Shown here one piece after another: positions 46,861-57,777 of a stretch of DNA of 64,000 nucleotides (position 1 is the first letter of the stretch; every line of letters begins with the position of its first letter). Under the pieces are notes generated by a model, which was given only the letters and a program-made list of their open reading frames with translations, was not told where the DNA came from and ran no database searches. Origin of the DNA: Mucor racemosus (taxonomy: Eukaryota; Mucoromycota; Mucoromycetes; Mucorales; Mucoraceae); the NCBI GenBank assembly GCA_027405735.1, contig JAPEHQ010000001.1:248001-312000 (forward strand), read 5' to 3'. The position numbers were made by a program, and so were the translations under genes.

Positions 46861-48119
46861 GTTCCATTTTTTGTGGAGTGGTATCCGCCTCGAGGAGTTG
46901 GTATTTTGGCTATGATAAAGCATATATTTATTAAATGATCGTTTGAAGATGCAAATACAGCACTAATACTGCTAAATGGCGGTTTTGTGAATCATATTTT
47001 GACAGTTAGCGCTCCAACTAGTAATATTGTTGATACACTTACTGTTGATCTTTCTTTTTTGTTGTTCTAAATCAAATTGTAATGATTCACATTACATGAT
47101 GTTTCAACAATAATTGCATGAATTAGTTTCAGTTGCATAATTCATATAAACATGTAAATGTTGAATCGGATATTGAACATTAGTGAAAATATCTGTTTCT
47201 TTCCTTCATTAATAATTTTAATCAAATAAACTTATTATCACAACCATAACCAATCTATTACTTAATACTACTTGTCAAATATTAATCACACTTAATACAT
47301 AGTAAGTATTGACCAAAGTAATAGTCAACTACAATTAGTAACACCAACAACGTCCATCTCTAGTACTTCTTTCTTAATAGACTCAACCTATTACAAGATC
47401 ATAGTACTGATTACACAAATGCAAACACGTAAAAAAAGATATATTATGCTGTATGATGATTTTTAATGACTTAATTAGATTGACGTCATCCAAGTTGATT
47501 TTTTAATAAAGTCAAATGCAAAATAAGTTTTTTTTTTTTTTTTTTTTCTCTTTCAAATGTGCCCTGCAATTCATCATTGGATCTTATCCAGGATGGGCTG
47601 AGAAAGACCCGGCGCTTCAGTCAGGAGTGGGAAGTATTGTATGCGACCGCGGTCTACGGGCCCCTCGCTGCGATGCGTGTATTTGCTTGCTGAATTTTTG
47701 CGAACTTGTTGTGCCCTACAATTCATCATTGGATCTTATCCAGGATGGGCTGAGAAAGACTTGGCGCTTCAGCCAGGAGTGGGAAATGTTGTATGCGACA
47801 GTGGTCTATGGACCCCTCGCTGCGATGTGCTAACAGTACTTGATCCAGTAGGCCACTGTGAAGAAGATAAGTTTATTTTTTCTCTGCTCTTTATAATTTA
47901 CGTAATATATTTATGACTTTCATGATTATTTAGTAAGCAAGAAAACAGATTGTTGGTGGAATCAAGGAGTGCTAACTGTCAATATATGATTCACAAAACC
48001 GCCATTTAGCAGCATTAGTGCTGTATTTGCATCTTCAAACGATCATTTAATAAATACACGCTTTATCATAGCCAAAATACCAACTCCTTGAGGCGGATAC
48101 ACTCCATAAAAAATGGAAC
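46861..48119. mobile_element. TA-flanked element with about 155-bp terminal inverted repeats
   Basis: The ends 46861-47018 and 47966-48119 are inverted repeats starting GTTCCATTTTTT, with small differences. TA flanks each side (46859-46860 and 48120-48121), a Tc1/mariner-like target preference. The 1.26-kb interior has no transposase. It carries a tandem GC-richer repeat (47559-47830), a T23 tract and a TGACGTCA palindrome at 47481-47488. It is a non-autonomous element inserted at the end of copy C. Confidence 0.8.
47559..47830 (+). repeat. Tandem 152-bp repeat, two units (second partial)
   Basis: Units start at 47559 and 47711 (GTGCCCT[GA]CAATTCATC). They differ by scattered substitutions, many of them C/T or G/A. 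In the frame of LDLIQDGLRKTWRFSQEWEMLYATVVYGPLAA the translation stays open across one unit, so the unit may derive from a coding sequence I do not recognise. GC content is well above the surroundings. Confidence 0.75.
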
Positions 48120-48378
48120 TATAATATGAGGTTTTGAAGGCACAAAAAAAAACTTTTGATTGGCTGGCAAAAAAATTAATGCAACTAGGATACTCTTCAA
48201 TGATCATAAAAAAGTTTGAATTTCAAACGCAAATCACTGTACCCATCAAATAAAGCCTAATTTGTAACTATCTGTAATATGGTGGTCAGAATTATATTTC
48301 ATTTAAGTTATATAGCCTCAGATTATTATTTTTTAAAATAAAAGCAATTACTATGAAGTCCTATTCTCATATCCAGTG

Positions 48379-48724
48379 AGGATTTTAGTCTTAATTGGTA
48401 CGGTTGGTTTTTTTTTTTTTTTTTTTTTTTTGGTACTAAATCTTTTACAAATTACATGGACCACATTAACTATATACCTTCAAGCGACCATTATACTATT
48501 GACAACGAGTCTGAAGAACAGACGAAAGATGTGTACGGCAACATCGAAAAGATAACCGACTTCGATTCAGTTACTGAAACCCCCAAAGTGGGCTCAACCC
48601 TGAACCAAAAAAAAAGTAATTCATCCCAATTTCCATTTTGAAATCGTGCCAAAAAAAATGGCCAAATTTATTTTGAAATCGTACCAAAAAAAAAGCCAAC
48701 CGTACCAATTAAGACTAAAATCCT
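48379..48724. mobile_element. MITE-like element with about 35-bp inverted ends
   Basis: Ends AGGATTTTAGTCTTAATTGG and its reverse complement, continuing through TACGGTTGG and T/A-rich tracts (T24 on the left, A9 on the right). 346 bp long. A 61-codon ORF inside (48456-48641) is acidic and of unknown origin. No target duplication is clear. Confidence 0.6.
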
Positions 48725-49054
48725 GTACTCGATACAGGCTGAAAAACTAGACTTGATTGGCTCTTGAGCTAATCGTAACGACCATGCATGAAAATTCAAT
48801 CGAATCAAGTCTAAAGAATTGTCATGGTTATTATGAAAACAATACAATTATTTGCTGATCAATTTCCAAAAGCATACATAAAAAAGACTGTAAACGGATA
48901 ATATTACTAAGTTTGCACAACCACTCATATAAAGCATCATCCAATAAAACCAACGGAACATTTTCATTTTAGATAGAGATAAATTTTTTTGGTTTTAGGT
49001 ATTTTTTCTAAATCTCTTTCTTCTTTCTTCACATTATCAAATTGCTTATTTACA
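48725..49054 (+). promoter_or_regulatory. 5' flank of kinase gene
   Basis: 330 bp; nothing distinctive. An in-frame ATG at 48989 would extend the kinase by 22 hydrophobic residues with no acidic or basic context, so the start at 49055 is preferred. Confidence 0.3.
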
Positions 49055-50723
49055 ATGGGATTCTTTCAGTCACTATTTAATAAAGAAAAAGGCCATCACG
49101 GAAAAAGAGAAGTGGTTACACCCAAAGATACGTTTATTACAACTGCAAAAAATCCAGCGCCAATAACCCATAGCACTATGACAACCACAGAAACTATACC
49201 CGACCAGCCTTCAGTCAGTCGTCGCAGTAGTCACCATAGCATCTTTTCACACCACATTTTGCCCGCAACTAGTCCTACAATTCCATTATCTCCCCAACAA
49301 TCTAATTCTACAAGCACTCATCCTAGTTCACCTCCTTTATCACAACGTACATCAAGCGAAGCCGTTCGTCGATTTCAATTATTAGAAGATGGCACACATA
49401 CTCATCATTTGACGCAACCGGCTCAAAATCGGATTGCTGCCTCGCTCAATGGCCTTGTGACAGGGATCGCTAATAAATCATTGCGTCTCACACAATGGGC
49501 CGAACGTAAGGTTTCTATTGAAGAAATTATGAAAGAACGGGCTGCATTAGATGTACGTCTGCATCGCAAATCGAGTGAAAGAACCTTGGCTCAAAAGTGG
49601 GGCACCTGCCAAGAGACTATAGGAAAAGGTACATCGGGTGTCGTCAGAGTAGCTCACAAGATGGAGGGAACAGGTGAACGCTTGTACGCCGTAAAGGTAA
49701 AAAAGATGAATATTAATGCCTCAATCTTTATTCTAAATGACTCACTCTCTCACACACACAAACACAAACACACAAAATTAGGAATTACGTAAAAAGGCTC
49801 AAGAAACATCTAAAGATTATATCAACAGATTGACTTCTGAATATTACATTTCATCAACTATGCATCACATCAATGTTATTCAAACTTTTGATCTATTGCC
49901 ACAAAATGAAGTTTCCCCTATATTTTGCCAGGTAATGGAATATAGTGGCGGTGGCGACTTGTTTGATGTCTTGTACGATTCTCCAGATGGTTTAGATGCA
50001 TCAGAAGCAAATTGCTTCTTTAAACAATTAATGCGAGGTGTTACTTATTTGCATAGTATTGGTGTCGCGCATCGAGATTTGAAGCCTGAAAATTTACTAA
50101 TGACATCGTTTGGATGTCTCAAAATTTCTGATTTTGGATCTGCTGCTTGTTTCAAAGGTACGACAGTAGATAGTGATGGTGAAGAGGATGACGATGAAGA
50201 AGCATGTTCGAAAATCCATCTTATCAAAGGACTTGTTGGATCAGAACCTTATATTGCACCCGAGGAATTTATTGAACAAAATTACGATGCTCGTCAAGTT
50301 GATGTTTGGAGTTGCGGTATTATTTATATGGCAATGAGAAAAGCTACACATCTTTGGCAAGTTGCCAAAACTGAAGATGATGCTTATGAAAAATATCTCA
50401 AATTTAGACAACTTTTGGATGAAGAAAGAGAGAATGCTCGCAGAGAACATTATCAAAGAAAGAATTTAGAAAGGACATTGACAGAAGAACAGCGAATTCA
50501 AGAAAAAGCTAAAAGAGAAGCAGGTTTATTAAAAGCTAGAGAAACTATTCGAAAAAGGGCGCGAGAAGGAAGATTTGATACATTAGAAGGCATTGATATT
50601 CAATCTAAAAAAGTTGTTTATCGAATGTTGGACCCTAATCCAAAGAAACGAATCACTGCTAATGAAGTGTTGGAAACAGAATGGTGTAGGAAGATATACT
50701 GCTGTCAACCAGAAAATTTATAA
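49055..50723 (+). CDS. Serine/threonine kinase, Hal4/Hal5 (NPR/Hal) type
   Basis: Exons 49055-49696 and 49782-50723 give 527 aa. The N-terminal 180 residues are Ser/Thr/Pro/His-rich and basic, with RRSSHHS-type sites. The kinase domain has a glycine loop GKGTSGVV (190-197), catalytic lysine AVK (K214), HRDLKPENLL (311-320), DFG (331-333) with an acidic insert EEDDDEE in the activation segment, and APEEF. An inserted helix-forming charged stretch (EERENARREHYQRKNLERTLTEEQRIQ) lies before the last subdomain (DPNPKKRITANEVL). Architecture fits the fungal family that controls Trk-type potassium uptake and permease stability. Exact orthologue not assigned. The intron separates the VAIK lysine from the C-helix. 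Confidence 0.9.
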
Positions 50724-50771
50724 TTTAGATTTTTTTTTTTTTTAATTGTTTAATATATCATATTAGCATAA

Positions 50772-52941
50772 TTAACTCTTTAAAGAGGAAGAAGATGTTG
50801 ATGAATTACTTGTATTGGTATAATCAGTAATTGACGTGTTGGTATTAAATATCATTTGTAATCGTTTTCTATCTTTTTCTAATCTTTGGCATTCCTGATT
50901 TGCTTTTAAATTCTCTTGTTCAAGTATATCTACTTTAGTTTTCATATCCAACATGCGTTCAACGAGTGCTGTTAATGCATCTTTTGACATGGCTTGTTGA
51001 TGTTGTAAATCCTCATTTTCTTGCTTGAGTTGACTATTTTCTTTTCTTAATTCAATGCATTCACGTTCGTATTTTGTATTGTGAAATGCGCTTTCCATTG
51101 TCATTTTGAGTGCATCTCTTTCTGCTTCAACGTCCATCTTATCTAATCTTGATTGCATCAAATCATCTTTTAATTCGATTGCCTCTCTTTGTGTTTGAGA
51201 TAATGCTAGTAGTAGATCTTCAATTTGATGGTGGAGTTGTGATACATCAGGCTCACGTAGAGATGAAATTGAAGCTCGATCTGAATCCATTGATTTCTTT
51301 GGTGGTGCACTGCTATACCAAGACATTGTCTTTTTCTTTCTGCTATTTCGACGTGTTTCTTTGGGATTTTTAGACCAAAAGTTAAATCGAACAGCTAATA
51401 CTTGTTCAGTTTGTTTCTGCTCTTGCTCTAATTCTGTAACATAGGTTTCTGCTATATGATCCATTTTTTCTTTTGTGATAAGTCCACTTAATTCGACTGC
51501 ATCTGAAATAACTTGTGTGGGATCATTGTTATATGCATCGTATAATTTATTAGACAAAAAGTCTAGAATATCTTCAAATTCAGTGAGTTGCATAAGTTTT
51601 GATTCAGAGCGTTTTAACATGGCAATTGATACACGCATAATAGTTTCAGCAGCACCCTCTGCAAAAACAATATCATAAATTCGAAGAATGAGTTCCATTG
51701 GAAAAGCATAGGCAAATAAAGTCAAGAACCATTGAGATGCATACATTGGTACATTGACTTCATGAAGCTTCAAGAAATCAGATAAATCAGGAAGAATTTG
51801 ATCTAATAAACTTGAGAATTGGTATAATCTTAATTGTAACCCTTCCATATTTAATGTAAACATTGTTCTCATTTCATAAGTTTCCATAATTCTAGATAAT
51901 TTTATTAGATCAATGTGTAACTTGAACAAAAATATTCTTCAGTTATCTATAAATTGCTTACCTCACAAATACACAAAAAGCTTGTTGTTCGGGCATCTAG
52001 TATATATATATATAAAACGGGGTTAATCAGACTCTTTTTTATCTCGCACTAACGGTATTTTAAGGAGAACCTTACATTTAACAATAAAGGTCCAACTAAA
52101 AATGCTAAACCTTGACAATAACCAACCAAAGAATCATATAAACTATATGCCTTTAATACTCTTTCTAATGCTTGCTGCCCTGTACCACCTTCTTTCTTGA
52201 ACATTTCAATACCAGGAAACGTTCGGGCTAAATCACGTTGAATGATACGTTCATAAGGTGAATGTTCAACTACTAATTGACCATATACAGTTTCTAAATT
52301 CAAAGAAGCAGATTGTGACATTGCTTGCCAAATAACACCTCTAACTTTTGGTGGAATGCCAGCTCGTAATTTAGCTGAAACGAGATGAGATAGTTTGAGA
52401 GCAACTGAACTGAAATCTTCAGTCAGTGCAGTCCAAAATTCCCAGTCTATAGTATCTTTTACTGTTTCTTCATCTGCTGAAGTAACAGCTAAATTTTGAA
52501 TTGTAGATAAATGGCATTTTAACTGATTTGATTGAATACAAACTGATTTCGGATCTTCATCTAATTTTGCATTTTGTCTTTCAATCTGAGCGAGAATGAA
52601 CTCTACGGAATCCTTTTGTTTTACAGTGTTAATAGAGATATATAGATTTGTATATCTTTTTCATAGCTAACCTGTGGTGGTAAGTTGGCATTTTCTTCTT
52701 CTAATCTTGGTAATAATTTTAGATCTTTTTCTTTTTTTAAATGAGCTGCTGTATGTAAACTATTTGTTCTTCTTCTACTATTACTCGTTGGACCACCGCG
52801 CAATGAACCACTTGTTGTTCTTGTTGGAGATAATAATAGATTATGTCTGATAGTTGAACTTTTTGAAGTGCGTAAATGAAGTGGTGGTCTACGAATATAT
52901 TCTTCTTGTTGCTGTTCAAAAGCGTTTGCTAGTTTAGACAT
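50772..52941 (-). CDS. TBC-domain Rab GTPase-activating protein (Gyp5/EVI5-like)
   Basis: Exons 52672-52941, 52076-52612, 51962-51996 and 50772-51891 give 653 aa. The N-terminus is basic and Ser/Thr/Arg-rich. The TBC domain covers about 165-370, with GIPPKVRGVIWQ, the arginine finger in IIQRDLARTFPG and the glutamine finger in YCQGLAFLVGPLL. The C-terminal 200 residues form a coiled coil (REAIELKDDLMQSRLDKMDVEAERDAL and following) and a Ser/Thr tail. TBC plus C-terminal coiled coil matches Gyp5/EVI5-type GAPs, which act on Rabs of Golgi exit and polarised secretion. Convergent with the kinase gene (48 bp between stops); the GOS1 SNARE gene lies just upstream on the same strand. Exon 3 is only 35 nt. 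Confidence 0.92.
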
Positions 52942-53045
52942 GATATAAAATCTTAAAAGGGGAAACAAGGCACATGTTTTTATTTAAACTGATTTTATAC
53001 AAGAATTATCATTATATAGAACTCCGTTTTTATTTGTGCTGTAAA

Positions 53046-53941
53046 TTAGGTACGCAACCAATATAAAATAATGAGAATTGTGCAAGTAGATACTACACCT
53101 GCCATGATTAAAGTATCACGTTTTCTTCTTGTATTGATTCTTGATATAATATTATTGATACCAGGTATGCGGCCTTTTTTTTTGTAAGAAATTAGTTTGG
53201 AGATCTACAATGAAATGTTCTTTCTGGCAAACTTACTAACAATCCCTCCAACTCGTTGATTCACTCCATGCATAATACGTCCTTGTCTTGATACATCTTG
53301 TCTTGTAGCATAAGCTTGTCTATATTCAAAATAAGTTCAAGCTATACTCCCTTGACATATTTCAATAATCAATTACTCACTCTAATACCATGTCTGTCAT
53401 TCGATGTGAGCTCTCAATTCGATTACGTTCTGTCAAATAATAATCTGCATTGTCTCTATTTCCTGAATTAAAAGTTCTGATTTCATCTTGTACTTGATTC
53501 ATCAAATTTGCTTTATCTCTTGCCATCTTGATATTGGATTTAACTCGTCGAAATTCTTTGGTATAATCGTATAATATATCTTTATGTCTACTCAATAAAT
53601 GAATCATTGAAGGGTTTGTTGGTGTAGCGCTTGGTCTATCTAAAAAATCACCCATACCAGCGATTACGGCTTGTAACTAAAGTACAAATAATGAATATTC
53701 AATCTAAAATCTAAAAACTTGCAGTGAATACCTTTTTTAATAAATCATCTGTCTCGGATTCTTGTCCTGTATTATCGAGACCTGTGGATTGTCCTATCTT
53801 TGTTAATACCGCGAGTTTGTTTTCAATTTCTCCCTCTAAAGTTCGAGCTTCCTTTCGAAGTTGATCCCAAGATTGAGTTGGTATTGTGTTTTGATTGGAA
53901 TCAAGTAAAGGTTCAAGCGAAGGAGAAGGGATTCTTTGCAT
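53046..53941 (-). CDS. GOS1: Golgi SNARE GOS1 / GOSR1
   Basis: Qb-SNARE of intra-Golgi and endosome-to-Golgi fusion. Exons 53732-53941, 53381-53676, 53241-53319 and 53046-53204 give 247 aa. The N-terminal part has SWDQLRKEARTLEGEIENKL, then a three-helix regulatory region (LLSRHKDILYDYTKEFRRVKSNI). YYLTERNRIESSHRMTDMVLEQAYATRQD begins the SNARE motif, and RVGGIISKL, INNIISRINTRRKRDTLIMAGVV and a C-terminal membrane anchor TCTILIILYWL follow. The order and the RINxRRKRD motif before the anchor are diagnostic of GOSR1. The third intron uses a GTTAGT donor; GTAAGT three bases on would break the frame. Confidence 0.95.
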
Positions 53942-54366
53942 GTTTATTGTTTGAAAAGGAAAGGAAAATGAAAAGAGAACAAAAATGTCGGTTATTAAAC
54001 ACTTGGATAGTGACAATTTTCATTTGCTTATGAAAATTTCAAAACTACATGCAGTTTTATGAGATTATGAATTATCATGAATTTGTTAATTATTTCTCCA
54101 AAAAACATTGAGCAGTATGGTAACATACTAAATTATCATATACAAAAAAAAAGAAGCTTAATCTAATCCTAAAAGTATTTGTAAAAATCATTTAAGAAAA
54201 GGCGCATGTCTGAGAACATCAGTTGCAGTGTTGTAAAATAATTATTTGTTGGGAGAACAATGAACCCGGATTCCTTATAAAGAAGATTTTATTATAAATA
54301 AGCATTATATTCGTCTAAAATCACTTTATCTATACAATATTCTGTAAATATCAAAAATATATCATT

Positions 54367-55217
54367 TTATTGATTTTTATTTTCATCTGTAGCAGGTGTT
54401 GCTGTAGAAGTTGCAGTAGGTGTTGGCGATGTTGCTGTTGCGACAGTAGGTGCAACTGAAGCATTTGGATCGATCAATGTTGGTCTAGTTGTTAAAGCTA
54501 AAAGTCGTTTATCGGTATAGCCAGACTAGATTATAAAACATTTAATAAATTGTAAACTTTTCTTGAATCATCAGTAATCTTACACTCAATAGATCTTGTT
54601 CTCTAGGCACTCTCATTTGTAACATGGTATGGTTTTTCAAACTTTGCTTCAAAACTCGTTTTAATGAATCATCTCTGTTCAATAGACATTTCCATAATCC
54701 ATCAAAACCTTTGTATTGTAAAACCATGCCAGAAATTGAATTATCTTGAAATGACAATTTTAACCAAGCAACAAGTGGTTCGATGGTAGCGTCGGCTATA
54801 AATTATCGATGAGTAAAAAAAAAAAAAAATACCATTTTGAATTGAATGATAACACTTACGAGATAGTTGAAAATATAATGTACGAGTAAAACTTAAATGA
54901 TTCACTTCAATAATAACACCATTAGGTGGTGTTTGTGCTGCTGTGGTAGTATTGTTGGTATTATTAGTTTGTTGTGAAGTTGAATCTGATTGTTGTTGTT
55001 GTTGTTGTTGTTGTTGAGATAATGCTTGCTCAGATTGTTGTTGTTGTTGGTGTGTCTGTTGTGGACTATTATAAACGTTAAAGAAAGAAAGAAAGAAATT
55101 AGATGCAAATATATTTTACCTAAAAGATTGCGATCTTTCTGTTGATACGTTATTTTGTGGGGTAGATTGTGATGGCCAACCTTGTGTGTTTGAATTATCA
55201 GTATTCAACTGAGGAGA

Positions 55218-55249
<32 letters not shown>

Positions 55250-55553
55250 GTTGCAATTGCTGCTGTTGTTGCTGCTGCTGTTGCATTTGATGTTGTTGCA
55301 GCTGCTGCTGTTGTTGCTGTTGTATTAATTGTTGTTGTCTTTGTTGCTGTAACTGTTGTTGTTGTTGTTCTAATAGTAACTTTTTTTGCTTCTCCAACTC
55401 CAACTGTTGTTGTTGTTGCATTTGCATTTGCTGTTGCTGCTGTTGCTGCTGCTGTTGGCTATTTACCAAAGCATTCATACCTTCAATAAGTTTTCTAACT
55501 TCGGCTAAGTCATTAGCTGCTGCTTCTGTAGCTCTGTCCATTGCAAAACTCAT
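54367..55553 (-). CDS. Glutamine-rich protein of unknown function
   Basis: Exons 55120-55553, 54860-55065, 54584-54795 and 54367-54525 give 336 aa. The N-terminal helix MSFAMDRATEAAANDLAEVRKLIEGMNALV is followed by about 150 residues dominated by Q runs (CAA and CAG mixed). Then comes a folded-looking region of about 110 residues: IIEVNHLSFTRTLYFQLSPDATIEPLVAWLKLSFQD, YKGFDGLWKCLLNRDDSLKRVLKQSLKNH, MLQMRVPRE. The tail is Ala/Thr/Pro-rich. All junctions keep frame and interrupt neither Q tract nor domain. I cannot name the family; Q-rich composition suggests a transcription or RNA-granule factor. Confidence 0.75.
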
Positions 55554-57777
55554 GTATCAAACACAAAGGAAAAAAGAGAAGGAGAAAGTGAAAAAGAAAA
55601 AGAAAAAAATAATTTTGTGCCGGGATGAAAAATTATTAATGGGAGATTACAAATTCAACCCCTTCGTATATTCTCAATAGTAGTGATTGTCGCTTTGATA
55701 TATTGCAGTGTTATTATCCGTATCGTTGTATAAAAGTAAATTATATCAATGTTTGGGTATTGAAGATGTTTCTTGCTTGGTAATTCAGTCTTTACATCGA
55801 AAACATCGCTCATAACCGTGAAATACCAGATTACATTAAGAACTTTGGTCCAATCACTATTTGTTTAAATTGCTGATTTGATTATATAAAAGAGTGGTAT
55901 GGAACCATGAGATACAAATGGAGCCATTGACACTGCCTTTATAATGTAGGAACACAAACGAAGCCTTTCTACTAGAATAAACTGTACTAGCATTAAAATA
56001 TAACTAAAATATAAATTACAACGACGGGCATTATAAAAAATCAGTTACATCTCTGTATATCTCTTCGAAACTGATTGAAAGCATTGAAAAAAAAAATATC
56101 AGCAAGTAGATCAATTACTCTTAATACCATCCATAGCAATTGTCTTGGAATGGATGAAGAAAAAATGCGCTAAAAAACTCTTTATATAAAAGGTGCAAGT
56201 TTGTTGTATTTCCGCACTCGTTATTTGTCACCATGCATTCACACAAAACTGATCGATTTTTTGATTTATAAGAAGATCTATTAATGTATATACTTGCGCT
56301 TGCCTTTACTCGCCATATAGCTTTATATCTTTGTGAAATAAAATTATACATTGGCTCATGCAGTTGTAAAAAAGCTGTTATTACTGCCTTCACATCGCAC
56401 AAGGGTTTAAACTCATAAACGTGTAGTAGCCGCTTCAAATTCAATAAATAAATTGTCAATAATTGCATCAATCGATAGCCCTAAATCAAACGCATACATA
56501 CACTATAGAAATCATACTGAAAACAACTAGTTGATAGAATAACGCTCGATTCATTATTACTTTTTCACCCAAAAACGCATAAAAAGAGTACTTTAAAGAG
56601 CATATTTTATGGGTTTTTGAACACTTTCAGTGCTCTAAATTGTACCAAACGATTCTCCTCGATCAGTAGTTATATCACATTGCAATTTTGCGGATTTTGC
56701 ACATCTTTTATTTTTCGATGATTTTGGACGAGGGATACCTCATCTAAAATCTCAATTTTCATAAATCTCAATTTTTCACCTCAAAATAAAGATTTTTTAC
56801 TAAGGTAAATATAGACATAAAATGACCACAAAAACTCAATATTACACATAAAAATGTTTAATTGTATATTTTACGCCAATTTTTTCGATATTCTTTCGAA
56901 AATCTAATTCTCTATAAAAAGACAAATAAAAAATTATCTTCAGTCAGAAACATAAAATTAAAAAAATTTAACGTGTCAAACTTTTAATTTACTATTATCT
57001 TTATTATTAGCACTAACTGTGCTAAATATGTATTTTTTGGAGAAAAAATCCTTCAATGTTCAAAAAAATTTCAAAAATTGCAAAATCTTGCCGAATGAAA
57101 AATAAAATGACATTTAGAAATTTACGATTTCAAATTCCGGTTTGAAAGAAAATGGTTAATGAAAGCTACTTTGATGCCTTCAACGCACTATTTTACATTA
57201 AAGCTAGATTTTTTATGTCCATAAGTATAGTGTTTTGTATGGTGTAGCTTTAAAATTGGCAGTTATCTTTATATTTGGCCATTTATACAGATATTAAGTG
57301 TGTGTATCGTATCAAATGTTCAAATGGGGTGGCTAATGATCTTTGGTATGTCAGGAAATGTAACAGCATTCTAAAAGAGAAATCGAATATTATCAACATA
57401 CTACAGTGTAACGATTACAAACGAAATCACAAGAGTATATAGGGTGATTACCAGATTGTAATCTATAGTAAACCCCCCAAAAAAAAAGTATTGATTTTAA
57501 TGCTCAATTAGATGAATAACGATGACTCCCACGATCTCAGGTACCTAGAGTGCTTTGTTATCTGAATTAGCACACCTTTTTATTAATTTTCCGTGGTTTG
57601 TGCTGTGCACCTCTTTATCAATCATTAAAATCAAATCAAACTCATCACAGTGAGTCATCCAAGCCACTCCCACTTTACTTTTGCGAAAGTTAAATAATGA
57701 AATCTGTAACCATTACTGTAGTCAGATTTTTTCATCTTCTTCTTCTTCTTTCTGAACTAGTTTAACTTTATTACAAA
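55554..57777. other. Intergenic, repeat Y copy and HIS7 5' flank
   Basis: 56600-56880 is the second copy of repeat Y (minus orientation relative to 30670-30880). A 116-codon minus ORF at 56121-56471 (LLHVYEFKPLCDVKAVITAFLQLHEPMYNFISQRYK, then IWRVKASASIYINR) has a protein-like composition but no complete domain; it may be a mobile-element relic. The last 260 bp hold the HIS7 promoter. Confidence 0.45.
57523..57657 (+). promoter_or_regulatory. Two Gcn4/Cpc1-type sites upstream of HIS7
   Basis: TGACTC at 57523-57528 and TGAGTCA at 57651-57657, the latter a full palindromic bZIP site 121 bp before the ATG. Amino-acid-synthesis genes of fungi are induced through this motif by Gcn4/Cpc1 under general control. 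A CT-rich tract (57735-57751) precedes the start. Confidence 0.65.

Noticed and set aside
47481..47488. Perfect CRE palindrome TGACGTCA
   Set aside because: Inside a transposable element with no adjacent gene; an 8-bp match can arise by chance.
47516..47916. ORFs of 91-105 codons across the tandem repeat
   Set aside because: Start in a poly-T tract, overlap one another in two frames and lie inside a non-autonomous element.
55169..55489. Plus-strand Val/Ala-rich ORF
   Set aside because: Antisense of the glutamine tract in the Q-rich gene.
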